Source of the DNA: Roseiarcus sp963807735
GTDB taxonomy: Bacteria > Pseudomonadota > Alphaproteobacteria > Rhizobiales > Beijerinckiaceae
Length of the DNA: 64,000 bases
NCBI GenBank assembly: GCA_963807735.1
Contig: CAWEDI010000011.1
Location: 186,001-250,000, forward strand
Reading direction: 5' to 3'
Position numbers and translations under genes: made by a program. The stretch's first letter is position 1; the number at the start of each line of letters is the position of its first letter. The notes under the pieces were generated by a model that was not told the DNA's origin, searched no databases, and worked only from the letters and a program-made list of their open reading frames with translations. Shown here in pieces: positions 1 to 8,385 of the stretch.

Positions 1-1010
1 ACGACGCGCCGGCCGAGGAGCGCGCCGGCCTCGCCCGCAATGTCGACGCCTCGCTGGAGGCGGTCGAGGAGATTCTCGGCGCGCTGCTCGACATCTCCCG
101 CCTCGACGCGGGGGCGACGAAACCGGAAATCAGCGACGTGGCGCTCGCCGAATTGTTCCGGCAGTTGGAGATCGAGTTCGCGCCGATGGCGCGCGCCAAG
201 GGCCTCAAGCTCACCTTCGTCGAGACGCGGCGCGTCGTGCGCTCCGACCGGCGCTTGCTGCGCCGCCTGTTGCAGAACTTCGTCTCCAACGCCGTCAAAT
301 ATACGCCGAAGGGGCGTGTGCTGATCGGCGCGCGGCGATCCGGCGAGAGCGTGCGGGTCGAGGTCTGGGATACTGGCCTCGGCATTCCCGAGAGCAAACG
401 GGCCGCGGTGTTCGACGAATTCTATCGGCTCGACCAGGGCGCCAAGGCCGCGCGCGGCCTTGGCCTCGGCTTGTCGATCGTCGAGCGCCTCGGGCGCGTG
501 CTGGAGCATCCGATCGGCTTGCGGTCGGAGCATGGCCGCGGCTCGGTGTTCAGCGTGACCGCGCCGTTGAGTCACGCCGCGCCGATGGCGACGGCCGAGG
601 CGCCGCCGGAGCGCGCCGGCTCGCGCGATCCGCTCGCGGGCCTGCGCGTGCTCGCCATCGACAACGAGCCGCGGGTGCTCGAGGGCATGCGCACGCTGAT
701 CGGCAAGTGGGGTTGCGAGGTGGCGACCGCCGCCGGCGTAAGCGAAGCGCTGACGCGGCTCGATCCGCCGCCCGACCTCGTCATCGCCGACTATCATCTC
801 GACGACGGCGACGGCCTCGCCGCGATCGCCGCGGTGCGGGCGAAGCTTAGCGCGGCGATTCCCGCCGTGCTCGCCACCGCCGACCGCAGCGCCGAAGTGC
901 GCGACGCCTGCGCCGCCGCCGACGTGGCGCTGCTTAACAAGCCGGTGAAGCCGGCCCCGCTGCGCGCGCTGCTGACGCGCGGGCTTTCGCTGAAGCAGGC
1001 GGCGGAGTGA
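1..1010 (+). CDS. Hybrid sensor histidine kinase/response regulator, C-terminal part
   Basis: The gene is cut by the left edge; the reading frame is open from base 3. What remains is the end of the phosphoacceptor helix (LLDISRLDAG), then an HATPase domain with N box NFVSNAVKYTPKG, G1 box VWDTGLGIP and G2 box GLGLGLSIV, then a C-terminal receiver domain of about 115 residues whose likely phospho-Asp is in VIADYHLDDG and whose conserved Lys is in LLNKPVKP. The receiver's acidic pocket reads DNE instead of the usual DD pair. The order kinase-receiver is that of NahK-like hybrid kinases, which pass phosphate on to a separate Hpt protein. The sensory N-terminus is outside the window, so the signal is unknown. 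Confidence 0.9.
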   Translation, partial: DAPAEERAGLARNVDASLEAVEEILGALLDISRLDAGATKPEISDVALAELFRQLEIEFAPMARAKGLKLTFVETRRVVRSDRRLLRRLLQNFVSNAVKYTPKGRVLIGARRSGESVRVEVWDTGLGIPESKRAAVFDEFYRLDQGAKAARGLGLGLSIVERLGRVLEHPIGLRSEHGRGSVFSVTAPLSHAAPMATAEAPPERAGSRDPLAGLRVLAIDNEPRVLEGMRTLIGKWGCEVATAAGVSEALTRLDPPPDLVIADYHLDDGDGLAAIAAVRAKLSAAIPAVLATADRSAEVRDACAAADVALLNKPVKPAPLRALLTRGLSLKQAAE

Positions 1011-1097
1011 GGGCGCGGGCGGCTCGCGCTTGCCAAGCTCGCCAGCGTCGGCCAACATATCTTCGCGAACGTCCGCGTTCGGCGAGGGTCGGCCAAG

Positions 1098-1718
1098 ATG
1101 AACCTGGAATTGTTCGGCGCGTTTCTGCTCATCACCACCGTGCTGATTTTGACCCCGGGGCCGATCGTCACCCTGGTGATTTCGACCGGCGCCACCCAGG
1201 GCGTGCGCGCGGCGCTGGCGACGGTGGCGGGAACCACGCTGGGCAACGCCGTGTTGCTGGCGGCGATCGCCTTAGGGCTCGATTGGGTGCTGGCCAACGC
1301 GGCGAGCGTGTTCAACGCGCTGCGCTGGACCGGCGCGCTCTATCTGATCTACCTCGGCGTGAAAGCCTGGCGAAATTCCGCCGACGCCGCCGCGCCGGAA
1401 GCGCCATCGCGCCGGGTCCATTTCGCGCGCGGGCTGCTCGTTGCGCTGACCAATCCAAAGACCATCGTCTTCTTCACCGCGTTCCTGCCGCAGTTCGTCG
1501 ATCCCAAGCTGCCGGCGGCGCCGCAGCTTTTGGCGATGTGCGCGGTCACGGTGATCTTCGCCGGGCTTTCCGACACCGCTTATGCGCTGGCGTCGGGGTA
1601 TGGCCGCGCCTGGTTCCTCAAGCCGGGCCGAACCAAATGGCTCGGCCGCGCCTCCGGGACGGTGCTGATCGCCGGCGGGCTTTGGTTGTCGCTGGCGCGC
1701 CGCCCGGCGTCGCCATGA
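1098..1718 (+). CDS. LysE/RhtB family amino-acid exporter
   Basis: Inner-membrane protein of 206 residues, the usual size of the LysE/RhtB family, with about six hydrophobic segments. The N-terminal family pattern TPGPIVTLVISTGATQG and the loop LTNPKTIVFFTAFLPQFV are both present. Members export amino acids such as lysine, threonine or homoserine lactones; the substrate cannot be read from sequence. It starts at an ATG 87 bases after the kinase gene and is followed closely by an enoyl-CoA hydratase gene on the same strand, with no obvious functional link. Confidence 0.88.
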   Translation: MNLELFGAFLLITTVLILTPGPIVTLVISTGATQGVRAALATVAGTTLGNAVLLAAIALGLDWVLANAASVFNALRWTGALYLIYLGVKAWRNSADAAAPEAPSRRVHFARGLLVALTNPKTIVFFTAFLPQFVDPKLPAAPQLLAMCAVTVIFAGLSDTAYALASGYGRAWFLKPGRTKWLGRASGTVLIAGGLWLSLARRPASP

Positions 1719-1737
1719 ATCGAGGAAGGCAAGCGCT

Positions 1738-2511
1738 GTGACCTACGAGAACATCCTGGTTGAGACGCACGGCAAGGTCGGCCTGGTCCGGCTCAACCGG
1801 CCGAAGGCGCTCAACGCGCTGAGCCGCGGCCTTTTCGCCGATCTCAACGCCGCGCTGCGCGACTTCGAGGCGGACGAGGCGATCGGCGCGATCGTGCTGA
1901 CCGGCACGGAGCGCGCCTTCGCCGCCGGCGCCGATCTCAACGAGTTGCAAACCCTCAGCTTCACCGGCGCCTTCCTCAACGACCCGTTCGTCGCCTGGGA
2001 GTTCGTGACCAAGGTGCGCAAGCCGGTCATCGCCGCCGTCGCGGGTTTCGCGCTCGGCGGCGGTTGCGAACTGGCGATGATGTGCGATTTCATCGTCGCC
2101 TGCGAGACCGCGAAATTCGGCCAGCCGGAGATCAAGCTCGGCGTCATTCCCGGCGCCGGCGGTACGCAACGGCTGTCGCGCTTCGTCGGCAAGTCGAAGG
2201 CGATGGATATGATCTTGACCGGCCGCATGATGGACGCCGCCGAGGCGGAGCGCTCCGGGTTGGTGTCGCGCGTGCTGCCGGCGGAGAATTTCGTCGTCGA
2301 GGTCGTCAAGATCGCCGAACAGATCGCCGGGCTCGGCGCGCCCTCGGTGCAGGCGGCCAAGGAGGCGGTCAACCGGGCGTTCGAGACGACGCTGACGGAG
2401 GGCGTGCTGTTCGAGCGCCGGCTGTTCTTCGGGCTGTTCTCGACCGAGGACCAAAAGGAGGGCATGCGCGCCTTCCTGGAGAAGCGGCCGGCGGCGTTCA
2501 AGAACCGGTGA
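1738..2511 (+). CDS. Enoyl-CoA hydratase (crotonase)
   Basis: Hydrates 2-trans-enoyl-CoA to 3-hydroxyacyl-CoA in fatty-acid or related acyl-CoA degradation in the cytosol. At 257 residues it has typical family length. The CoA/oxyanion motif AAGADLNEL lies at about residues 62-70, and both catalytic glutamates expected of a true hydratase are in place: Glu111 in GGCELAM and Glu131 in GQPEIKLG, 20 residues apart as in rat crotonase. PGAGGTQRL follows. The start is GTG, preceded by a good GAGGAAGG ribosome site. Followed by a palindromic repeat and an FAH-family gene. Confidence 0.93.
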   Translation: MTYENILVETHGKVGLVRLNRPKALNALSRGLFADLNAALRDFEADEAIGAIVLTGTERAFAAGADLNELQTLSFTGAFLNDPFVAWEFVTKVRKPVIAAVAGFALGGGCELAMMCDFIVACETAKFGQPEIKLGVIPGAGGTQRLSRFVGKSKAMDMILTGRMMDAAEAERSGLVSRVLPAENFVVEVVKIAEQIAGLGAPSVQAAKEAVNRAFETTLTEGVLFERRLFFGLFSTEDQKEGMRAFLEKRPAAFKNR

Positions 2512-2523
2512 CTTCGTGGCTGT

Positions 2524-2570
2524 GTGGTGAACCTTTTCACCACGAAGGCGCGAAGGTTTCACGAAGACAC
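2524..2570. repeat. Dispersed hairpin repeat, copy 1
   Basis: Perfect inverted repeat GTGGTGAA-CCTT-TTCACCAC at 2524-2543, followed by a tail GAAGGCGCGAAGGTTTCACG. The same hairpin and a matching tail recur at 22748-22800. Lies between two same-strand genes, so it may act as an RNA hairpin. Confidence 0.75.
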
Positions 2571-2587
2571 AAACTAAGGGGAACCCC

Positions 2588-3424
2588 ATGAAACTATTCC
2601 GACACGGCGCCGCCGGCGCGGAGCGCGCGGGCGCGCTCGATGCGCAGGGCGTCAAGCGCGACCTGTCGCTGCTCGTGCCCGACATCACGCCGGATTGGCT
2701 GTCGCCGCAGAAGCTGGCGGCGATCGCGGCGATCGACCTCAGCAAGATGCCGGTCGTTCCCGAGGGAACTCGGATCGGCGCGCCAGTTGGAGGCGTGCGA
2801 CAGTTCGTCGCCATCGGCCTCAACTACGGCAAGCACGCCGCCGAGACCGGCGCGCAGCCGCCGAAGGAGCCGATCGTGTTCAACAAGGCGATCACCTCGC
2901 TCCAGGGTCCTGACGATGACGTCATCTGGCCCGAGGGCTCGGAGCAGATGGATTGGGAGGTTGAGCTCGGCGTCATCATCGGCGCGACCGCCCGCCGCGT
3001 GCCTAAGGACAAAGCGCTGTCCTACGTGGCCGGCTACTGCCTCGCCAACGACGTGTCCGAGCGCCACTGGCAGATCCATCGCGGCGGCCAATGGGTGAAG
3101 GGCAAGAGCTTCGACACGTTCGGGCCGATCGGCCCCGTGCTGGTGACGACGGACGAGGTTCCCAACCCGCAGGCGCTGCCGGTTTCGCTGAAGGTCAACG
3201 GAACGTTGCGGCAGAACAGCAGCACCAGCGACATGATCTTCTCGGTCGCCGAGATCGTGGCGCATCTGAGCCTGTTCATGACGCTGCTGCCCGGCGACGT
3301 GATCGTCACCGGCACACCGGAAGGCGTCGGCCTCGGCATGAAGCCGCCGGTGTTCCTGAAGCGCGGCGACGTGATGGAGCTCGACGGCGGAATCCTCGGC
3401 AAACAGCGGCAGAAGGTTGTTTGA
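2588..3424 (+). CDS. Fumarylacetoacetate hydrolase family protein
   Basis: Cytosolic enzyme of 278 residues. The C-terminal FAH fold is clear: the start of the domain GLNYGKHAAETG at about residue 77, metal-ligand pattern Glu124-x-Glu126 in DWEVELGVIIG, Asp155 in CLANDVSERHWQ, and the family ending GDVIVTGTPEGVGLGMKPP. Close relatives cleave C-C bonds in 2-keto-3-deoxy sugar acids or aromatic breakdown products (some are annotated ureidoglycolate lyase or diketo-deoxyfuconate hydrolase); I cannot choose the substrate. It starts at ATG after the AAGGGG at 2576-2581. Neighbouring enoyl-CoA hydratase suggests acid catabolism but is not proof. Confidence 0.9.
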   Translation: MKLFRHGAAGAERAGALDAQGVKRDLSLLVPDITPDWLSPQKLAAIAAIDLSKMPVVPEGTRIGAPVGGVRQFVAIGLNYGKHAAETGAQPPKEPIVFNKAITSLQGPDDDVIWPEGSEQMDWEVELGVIIGATARRVPKDKALSYVAGYCLANDVSERHWQIHRGGQWVKGKSFDTFGPIGPVLVTTDEVPNPQALPVSLKVNGTLRQNSSTSDMIFSVAEIVAHLSLFMTLLPGDVIVTGTPEGVGLGMKPPVFLKRGDVMELDGGILGKQRQKVV

Positions 3425-3509
3425 TTGGCGACGGGTCCCGGGCGCAACGAAACCAACGACCCACCCCAACGGGCGGGCCAGCGCGGCGAGCAACCTCAAC
3501 GCGCAACGC

Positions 3510-3539
3510 CGTCATGCACGGGCTTGTCCCGGCATGACG
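3510..3539. repeat. Short palindromic repeat (CGTCATG...CATGACG type)
   Basis: An inverted repeat with arms CGTCATGC and GCATGACG around GGGCTTGTCC. It resembles the arms of the longer element at 18111-18248, so it looks like a short or decayed copy of that family. The rest of the 3425-3644 gap shows no gene. Confidence 0.6.
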
Positions 3540-3644
3540 CGGAGGCCATTGTTTGGATCGCTTAGGTGGTCGCCTATGACGACAAGCCCGGCCGTCACAG
3601 CGTGAGGCCGGTGTTTCGATGGGTCAAGCGCATCAGATTTGATA

Positions 3645-6083
3645 TCAGCTCACAAACTTCACCAGCGTGCCGCCGGACGGCGCGCCGTCGGACACGACCT
3701 GGAAGTCCGACAGCGTATAATGTCCTTCCAAATGGATCGTGGTCGACGTCGACGTTCCGTTGACCAACACCAGGCTGGCGGCGAGATCGCCGAAGCCGCT
3801 GTCGGTGGCGCTGATCCCGGTCTCCGCGGCGACGAAATGGAAATCGCGAAGATCGAACTCATCGCCGGCCTTCATGCCGTAGATGTCGCCGACGAACTCG
3901 GTGGAATGGTCGAGGATCAGATCGCCGCCGGCGGTCGCGCCGAAATAGACGTCGTTCTCGGCGTTGCCGCCGAACTCGATCGACGCCGCGCCGTTGATCG
4001 TCGCCGTGCCGGCGCCGAACACGTCGCTTTGCGCGACAATCTTTGAGCCGGCGTCGGCGATCAGTTTGCCGGGGCTGTACATGCCGGCCTCGATCGTCAC
4101 GCCAAGCGCGGTGTCGGCCTTGATTGTTCCGGCGTTGTAGAGAAACTCCTCGCCGCCCGCCTCCTCCACGGCGTCCAGCTTAAGGCCGCCAGCCAGCGTG
4201 GCGTCGATCACGCCGCCGTATTCGTTGTTGACGTCCATGCTCGCGTCGCCGATCGTTCCGGCGCCGGAGATCGTGTCAGTCTTGTTCTCAAGCGTGGTGT
4301 CGCCGCCGGCGCTGGTGATCTTGTCGCTGGCGTTGCTGAGCTGGAGCAGGCCGTTGGCGCCGAGCAACTCCAGGGTGGCGGTCGCCTCGATCTCCAGCGT
4401 CCCCGCGGCGCTGGAAGTTCCCACCAGGATCGTGCCGTCGTTGATCCAATGCCCCTCGCCGATGAGGGTCGACTGCCCGGCGATGTCGAGGCTGCTCATG
4501 TTGGTGAGCGGCGAATAGATCGCGTCGGCGGTGTCGCCCGCGGTCGTCGTCAGAACGCCGCCATCGATGTCAACGCCGGCGGCGTATTCGATCAGCGAGT
4601 TGCCGGCGAGCACGAGGCGTCCGGCGTTCACTTCGACGAAACCGCCGCCGCTGTTGATCGCCAGCTTGCTCAGGGTCAGCGCGCCGGTCCCGTTCTCGAT
4701 GACATAGCCGGCATTGTCGAGGTCGCCATTTTCGATTATCAAGCCGCCCGATCCGGTGTTGGTGATCGTGCCGGCGTTGAAATCCTCGCTCTCCGAGCCC
4801 GCGTTCACGGCCTTGGTGTCGGCCACGATCGCCATATAGTTGCTGTCGTTGGCCTGGATGACGCCAGTCGGGGCGTTGTAAAGGCGCAGGAAGCCGTCGC
4901 CGATGAAACCCGCCCCCGAGATCTTGACGTAGTTGCTGAACCCGACGCCGGCGCCGTTCGAAACGAATTTGTTGGAGACGTCGTTCGACATCACGACGCC
5001 GCCCGTCTGATAGAGCGAAGCGCCGTTGCCGTAGATTTCAACTTCGGTGGCGGCGGTCGCCGCGTCCATATCCAAAACGCCGGCGCCGTAGAGCGACGAG
5101 TTGAGGTTCAGAATCGAATGGTCGTTGACGATGATCTTGCCGTCGTCCTCAACATCGCCGGCGCTGAGCACGTCGCCGGCGAGCGTATTGGCGATTCCGA
5201 TGCCGGTGACGTCGCCCGTCGAGGTATAGAGCGCGCCTCCGCTGGCGATGTCGACGACGCCGCCGAGCATCAGTTCGCCGCTTTTCAGGATCGTCGCGGC
5301 GCTGGCGTCGATGGTGAGGTCGCCGCCGCCCTCCACGAGGGCGCTGGTGATGCGCAAGGCGCCCTTGCCCGCATCGAGCAGCAGCCCGTTGTTCTGCATG
5401 GTGCTGAGAATGCTGAGGCCGCCCGCGCCGGTGGTTTCGATTTCGCCGGCGTTCTCGATCAGCGTCGTGCTGGTGTTGAGCGTGAGCGCCGCCGCCGCGT
5501 TGGCGATGATGCGGCCGGTCTGCGCATTGACGAGTTGCAGGAACGTTCCCGAGCCGATCGCGCCGGCGCCGATGATCGTGCTCTGGTTGTCGAGCCGTTG
5601 CCCGCCCGGCGTCGTGCCGATGATCTTGCCGCTGAGCGCCAGCAAACCGGTTCCGAGCAGGCCGACCCGCGGCGCCTCGATCTGCAGCGTGCCGGCGACG
5701 GTGACCGTGCCGGTGTTGTCAATGTCGCCGAGCTGCAATTCCGTTCCCTTGGTGTCGCCGACTGACAGCGTCGCCGCGGCCGCGACATTCAGCTTGCCCA
5801 AATTGAATATGTCCGATTCCGGACGCAGGAACGAGTCGACCGCGAAATGGCCGCCGTTGATGGCGAACGTCGCGTTGGCGCCGAGCTCGAGAAAGCCGAT
5901 GGTCTCGCTGGCCGAACTGGTGACGGTGAACGCGGCGGTTCCCGTCGAGTAACTGCCGCCGATGTAGACGTAATAATCAAATGCGGCGGTATTGTTCGGA
6001 ACCCCGCTCGGCGTCCAATCCGCGCCATCGGTGTAATCGCCATTGACCGCCGCGCCCCATTTTACAGTAACTATCTGAGTCAT
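3645..6083 (-). CDS. Large beta-strand-repeat protein, probably surface or type I secreted
   Basis: 812 residues, rich in Gly, Ala, Thr, Asn and Asp, poor in Cys, built of repeating segments such as NAGTI, GAGTIG, LTLS and LIGEG, which is the look of a parallel beta-helix adhesin. The N-terminus (VKWGAAVNGDYTDGADWTPSG) resembles the W-x-G-D-W-x-x-A-x-N-W block common at the start of autotransporter-like repeats. There is no hydrophobic signal peptide, and the last 90 residues (FVGDIYGMKAGDEFDLRDF ... GGTLVKFVS) resemble the end domain seen on large rhizobial secreted proteins, so type I secretion is my inference; no RTX nonapeptides were seen and no secretion genes are adjacent. A ribosome site GAGG precedes the ATG. 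Confidence 0.75.
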   Translation of the reverse strand: MTQIVTVKWGAAVNGDYTDGADWTPSGVPNNTAAFDYYVYIGGSYSTGTAAFTVTSSASETIGFLELGANATFAINGGHFAVDSFLRPESDIFNLGKLNVAAAATLSVGDTKGTELQLGDIDNTGTVTVAGTLQIEAPRVGLLGTGLLALSGKIIGTTPGGQRLDNQSTIIGAGAIGSGTFLQLVNAQTGRIIANAAAALTLNTSTTLIENAGEIETTGAGGLSILSTMQNNGLLLDAGKGALRITSALVEGGGDLTIDASAATILKSGELMLGGVVDIASGGALYTSTGDVTGIGIANTLAGDVLSAGDVEDDGKIIVNDHSILNLNSSLYGAGVLDMDAATAATEVEIYGNGASLYQTGGVVMSNDVSNKFVSNGAGVGFSNYVKISGAGFIGDGFLRLYNAPTGVIQANDSNYMAIVADTKAVNAGSESEDFNAGTITNTGSGGLIIENGDLDNAGYVIENGTGALTLSKLAINSGGGFVEVNAGRLVLAGNSLIEYAAGVDIDGGVLTTTAGDTADAIYSPLTNMSSLDIAGQSTLIGEGHWINDGTILVGTSSAAGTLEIEATATLELLGANGLLQLSNASDKITSAGGDTTLENKTDTISGAGTIGDASMDVNNEYGGVIDATLAGGLKLDAVEEAGGEEFLYNAGTIKADTALGVTIEAGMYSPGKLIADAGSKIVAQSDVFGAGTATINGAASIEFGGNAENDVYFGATAGGDLILDHSTEFVGDIYGMKAGDEFDLRDFHFVAAETGISATDSGFGDLAASLVLVNGTSTSTTIHLEGHYTLSDFQVVSDGAPSGGTLVKFVS

Positions 6084-6306
6084 GAGCGAGATTCCTCAAT
6101 CAAGCAATAATTTCCTATAACGTAACCGTTCGACCGGAGCTAGGCTCGGCTTTGCGCAATTTCGTAGTCCAATATTCCGAACGCGTGCGTCAAAGTATTC
6201 ACCATTATTTCTCCTTTGGCGACGACAGGCGGAGCCGCCGAGCCGCTACGGCACCCTCTCTTAACCGCTGCGCCGTAGCCTTCCCGCATCAAGCGGGAGT
6301 CATGGC

Positions 6307-7446
6307 GTGGGGCGTACCGGAATAGTCCTGATCGGATGCGGCTTCGTCGCCGATTCCTATCGCCAATGTCTCGCCCAGCACAACAACCTGCGCCTCGTCG
6401 GCGTCTATGATCGCGATCCCGAACGGCTCGCCGCCTTCGCCGGCTATTGGGGCGACCGCGCCTTCCGAACCCTGGACGAGGCGCTGGCGGCGCCCGACGC
6501 CGAAATCGTCGTCAATCTGACCAGCGTCGAGAGCCATTTCGAGGTGACCGAGGCGGCGCTCGAAGCCGGCAAGCATGTCTATACCGAAAAACCGCTGGCG
6601 TTGACCTCGGCCGAGGCGTTCGCGCTGCGCGACCTGGGCAAGGCGGCGGGACGGCGGATCGCCGCCGCGCCCTGCAATCTGTTGGGCGAAAGCGCGCAGA
6701 CCGCCTGGCGCGCGCTGCGCGACGGCCGCATCGGCCGCCCGCGCCTCGCCTACGCCGAAATCGACGACGGCATGGTGCACAAGGCGCCGTACAAAGGCTG
6801 GGTCAGCCGCAGCGGCCGCCAATGGCCGGCGCGCGACGAGTTCGCCGTCGGCTGCACGTTCGAGCACGCCGGCTACGCGTTCACCCTGCTCGCGGCGATG
6901 TTCGGTCCGGCGCGCCGCGTCACCGCGCTCGCCCGCGTTCTAATGCCGAACAAGGCGACCGAGCCGCCGCTCGAAGGGCCGGCGCCGGATTTCTCGGTCG
7001 GGCTGATTGAATTCGACGACGGCGTCGTCGCCCGCGTCACCAACTCGATCGTCGCGCCCTACGACCATCGTTTTCGCGTCGTCGGCGAGGACGGCGCGCT
7101 GGAGATCGGCGAACTCTGGGATTACGCCAGCCCCGTCCTCGTGCGCCGCCCCGCGACCTCGCGGCTGGCGCGGTTCGCCGAACGCCGCCTCGGCGGATTG
7201 CTGACGGCGAAGCTGTCCCCCGTGCGCCGGCGCAAACAACCGCGCGGCGCGCCGCCGATGGATTTCATGCGCGGCGTTGCGGAACTGGCCGAGGCCATCG
7301 CGCACGAACGGCCGAGCCGGCTCGACGGCGACTTCGCCGCGCATGTGACGGAAGTCACAGAACGCTTGCAACACCCGGAGCGCTTTCCCGACGGCGGCGC
7401 CGTCCGCAGCGCCTTCGCTCCCATTTCCCCTATGGCGTGGGCTTGA
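6307..7446 (+). CDS. Gfo/Idh/MocA family oxidoreductase
   Basis: NAD(P)-dependent sugar dehydrogenase or isomerase-type enzyme of 379 residues. The N-terminal Rossmann motif is IVLIGCGFVADSYRQ, followed by the family signature TEKPLAL near residue 95, then the mixed alpha/beta substrate domain. Start is GTG with GGGAG 8 bases upstream; an overlapping ATG at 6302 is in another frame. First gene of a surface-polysaccharide cluster, so it probably oxidises or epimerises a nucleotide sugar or a precursor. It lies 3 bases before the next gene, which argues for one transcript. Confidence 0.88.
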   Translation: MGRTGIVLIGCGFVADSYRQCLAQHNNLRLVGVYDRDPERLAAFAGYWGDRAFRTLDEALAAPDAEIVVNLTSVESHFEVTEAALEAGKHVYTEKPLALTSAEAFALRDLGKAAGRRIAAAPCNLLGESAQTAWRALRDGRIGRPRLAYAEIDDGMVHKAPYKGWVSRSGRQWPARDEFAVGCTFEHAGYAFTLLAAMFGPARRVTALARVLMPNKATEPPLEGPAPDFSVGLIEFDDGVVARVTNSIVAPYDHRFRVVGEDGALEIGELWDYASPVLVRRPATSRLARFAERRLGGLLTAKLSPVRRRKQPRGAPPMDFMRGVAELAEAIAHERPSRLDGDFAAHVTEVTERLQHPERFPDGGAVRSAFAPISPMAWA

Positions 7447-7449
7447 GAC

Positions 7450-8385
7450 ATGACGGCGACGATTATCACCTGCTCGTTTCGCGGCGATCTCGACGTCGGC
7501 CGGCTCCTATGCCGCAGCATCGATCTCTATGCGTCGCCGGAGTTTGAACACCACCTCTACGTGCCGCGGCGCGATCTGCCGCTGTTCGCCAACCTCGCCA
7601 GCCCGCGCCGGCGCCTACTGACGCAAGAGAGCCTGTTGCCGTCCTGGCTCGTCAAGGCGCCGCTGCCCGGCCCGGAGTGGCGGCAACGCTTGCGGCTGCC
7701 GCGGCGCAATATCTACCTCTCGCCGCTCCACGGCGTGGTGCGCGGCTGGATCGCCCAGCAGATCATGAAGATCGCCGCGAGTTTGCGCGCCCCCACCGAG
7801 ATCGTCGTGCATCTCGACAGCGACGCGGCGCTCGTGCAGCCGCTTCATCTGCGCGATCTGTCACGCGGAGACGAAGCGCGGTTCTACGCCCGCCCCGTGA
7901 GCGAAAAACTCCCCGATCACGCGCCCTGGTACGCCGAAGGCGCCCGTCTGCTCGGCCTCGGCGGCGCCGACTATTACGACGCCGAATATATCGCCTCGCT
8001 GGTTGTTTGGAAGCGCAGCGTCGTCGAGGCGATGTCGGCGCGCATCGCGGCGACGACGGGCCGCACCTGGGCGAGCGCGCTCGCCGGCGCCAAACATTTC
8101 TCGGAATATGTGCTGTACGGGTTGTTCGCCGAACATGCGCTCGGGCTTGAGACCGCGGGCCTGAAACGTCAGACCCGCTCGCTGTGCTTGTCGCGCTGGG
8201 AAGGCGCGTTCGCCGACGCTCGCGAAGTCGATCGCTTCGTGGCGTCGATCGAACCGGACCAGCTCGTCTGCTGCCTGCAATCGACGATCGATATTCCCTT
8301 GCGGACGCGGGCGCGCATCTACAAGGACGCGGCGCGGATGTCCGAGGCGCTGCAGGCGGCCCCGGCGCGCGAGGCGGCGGCTTGA
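7450..8385 (+). CDS. DUF6492-like protein, putative glycosyltransferase
   Basis: 311 residues, soluble. The N-terminus (TATIITCSFRGDLDVGRLLCRSIDLY) and the block IVVHLDSDAALVQP near residue 118 look like the start and the acidic D-x-D segment of a GT-A-type transferase; the pattern is that of DUF6492 proteins found in exopolysaccharide loci. The assignment is by eye and moderate. It follows the oxidoreductase by 3 bases. Its stop codon abuts the stop codon of the convergent barrel gene so that the two read TGATCA across the junction. Confidence 0.65.
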   Translation: MTATIITCSFRGDLDVGRLLCRSIDLYASPEFEHHLYVPRRDLPLFANLASPRRRLLTQESLLPSWLVKAPLPGPEWRQRLRLPRRNIYLSPLHGVVRGWIAQQIMKIAASLRAPTEIVVHLDSDAALVQPLHLRDLSRGDEARFYARPVSEKLPDHAPWYAEGARLLGLGGADYYDAEYIASLVVWKRSVVEAMSARIAATTGRTWASALAGAKHFSEYVLYGLFAEHALGLETAGLKRQTRSLCLSRWEGAFADAREVDRFVASIEPDQLVCCLQSTIDIPLRTRARIYKDAARMSEALQAAPAREAAA

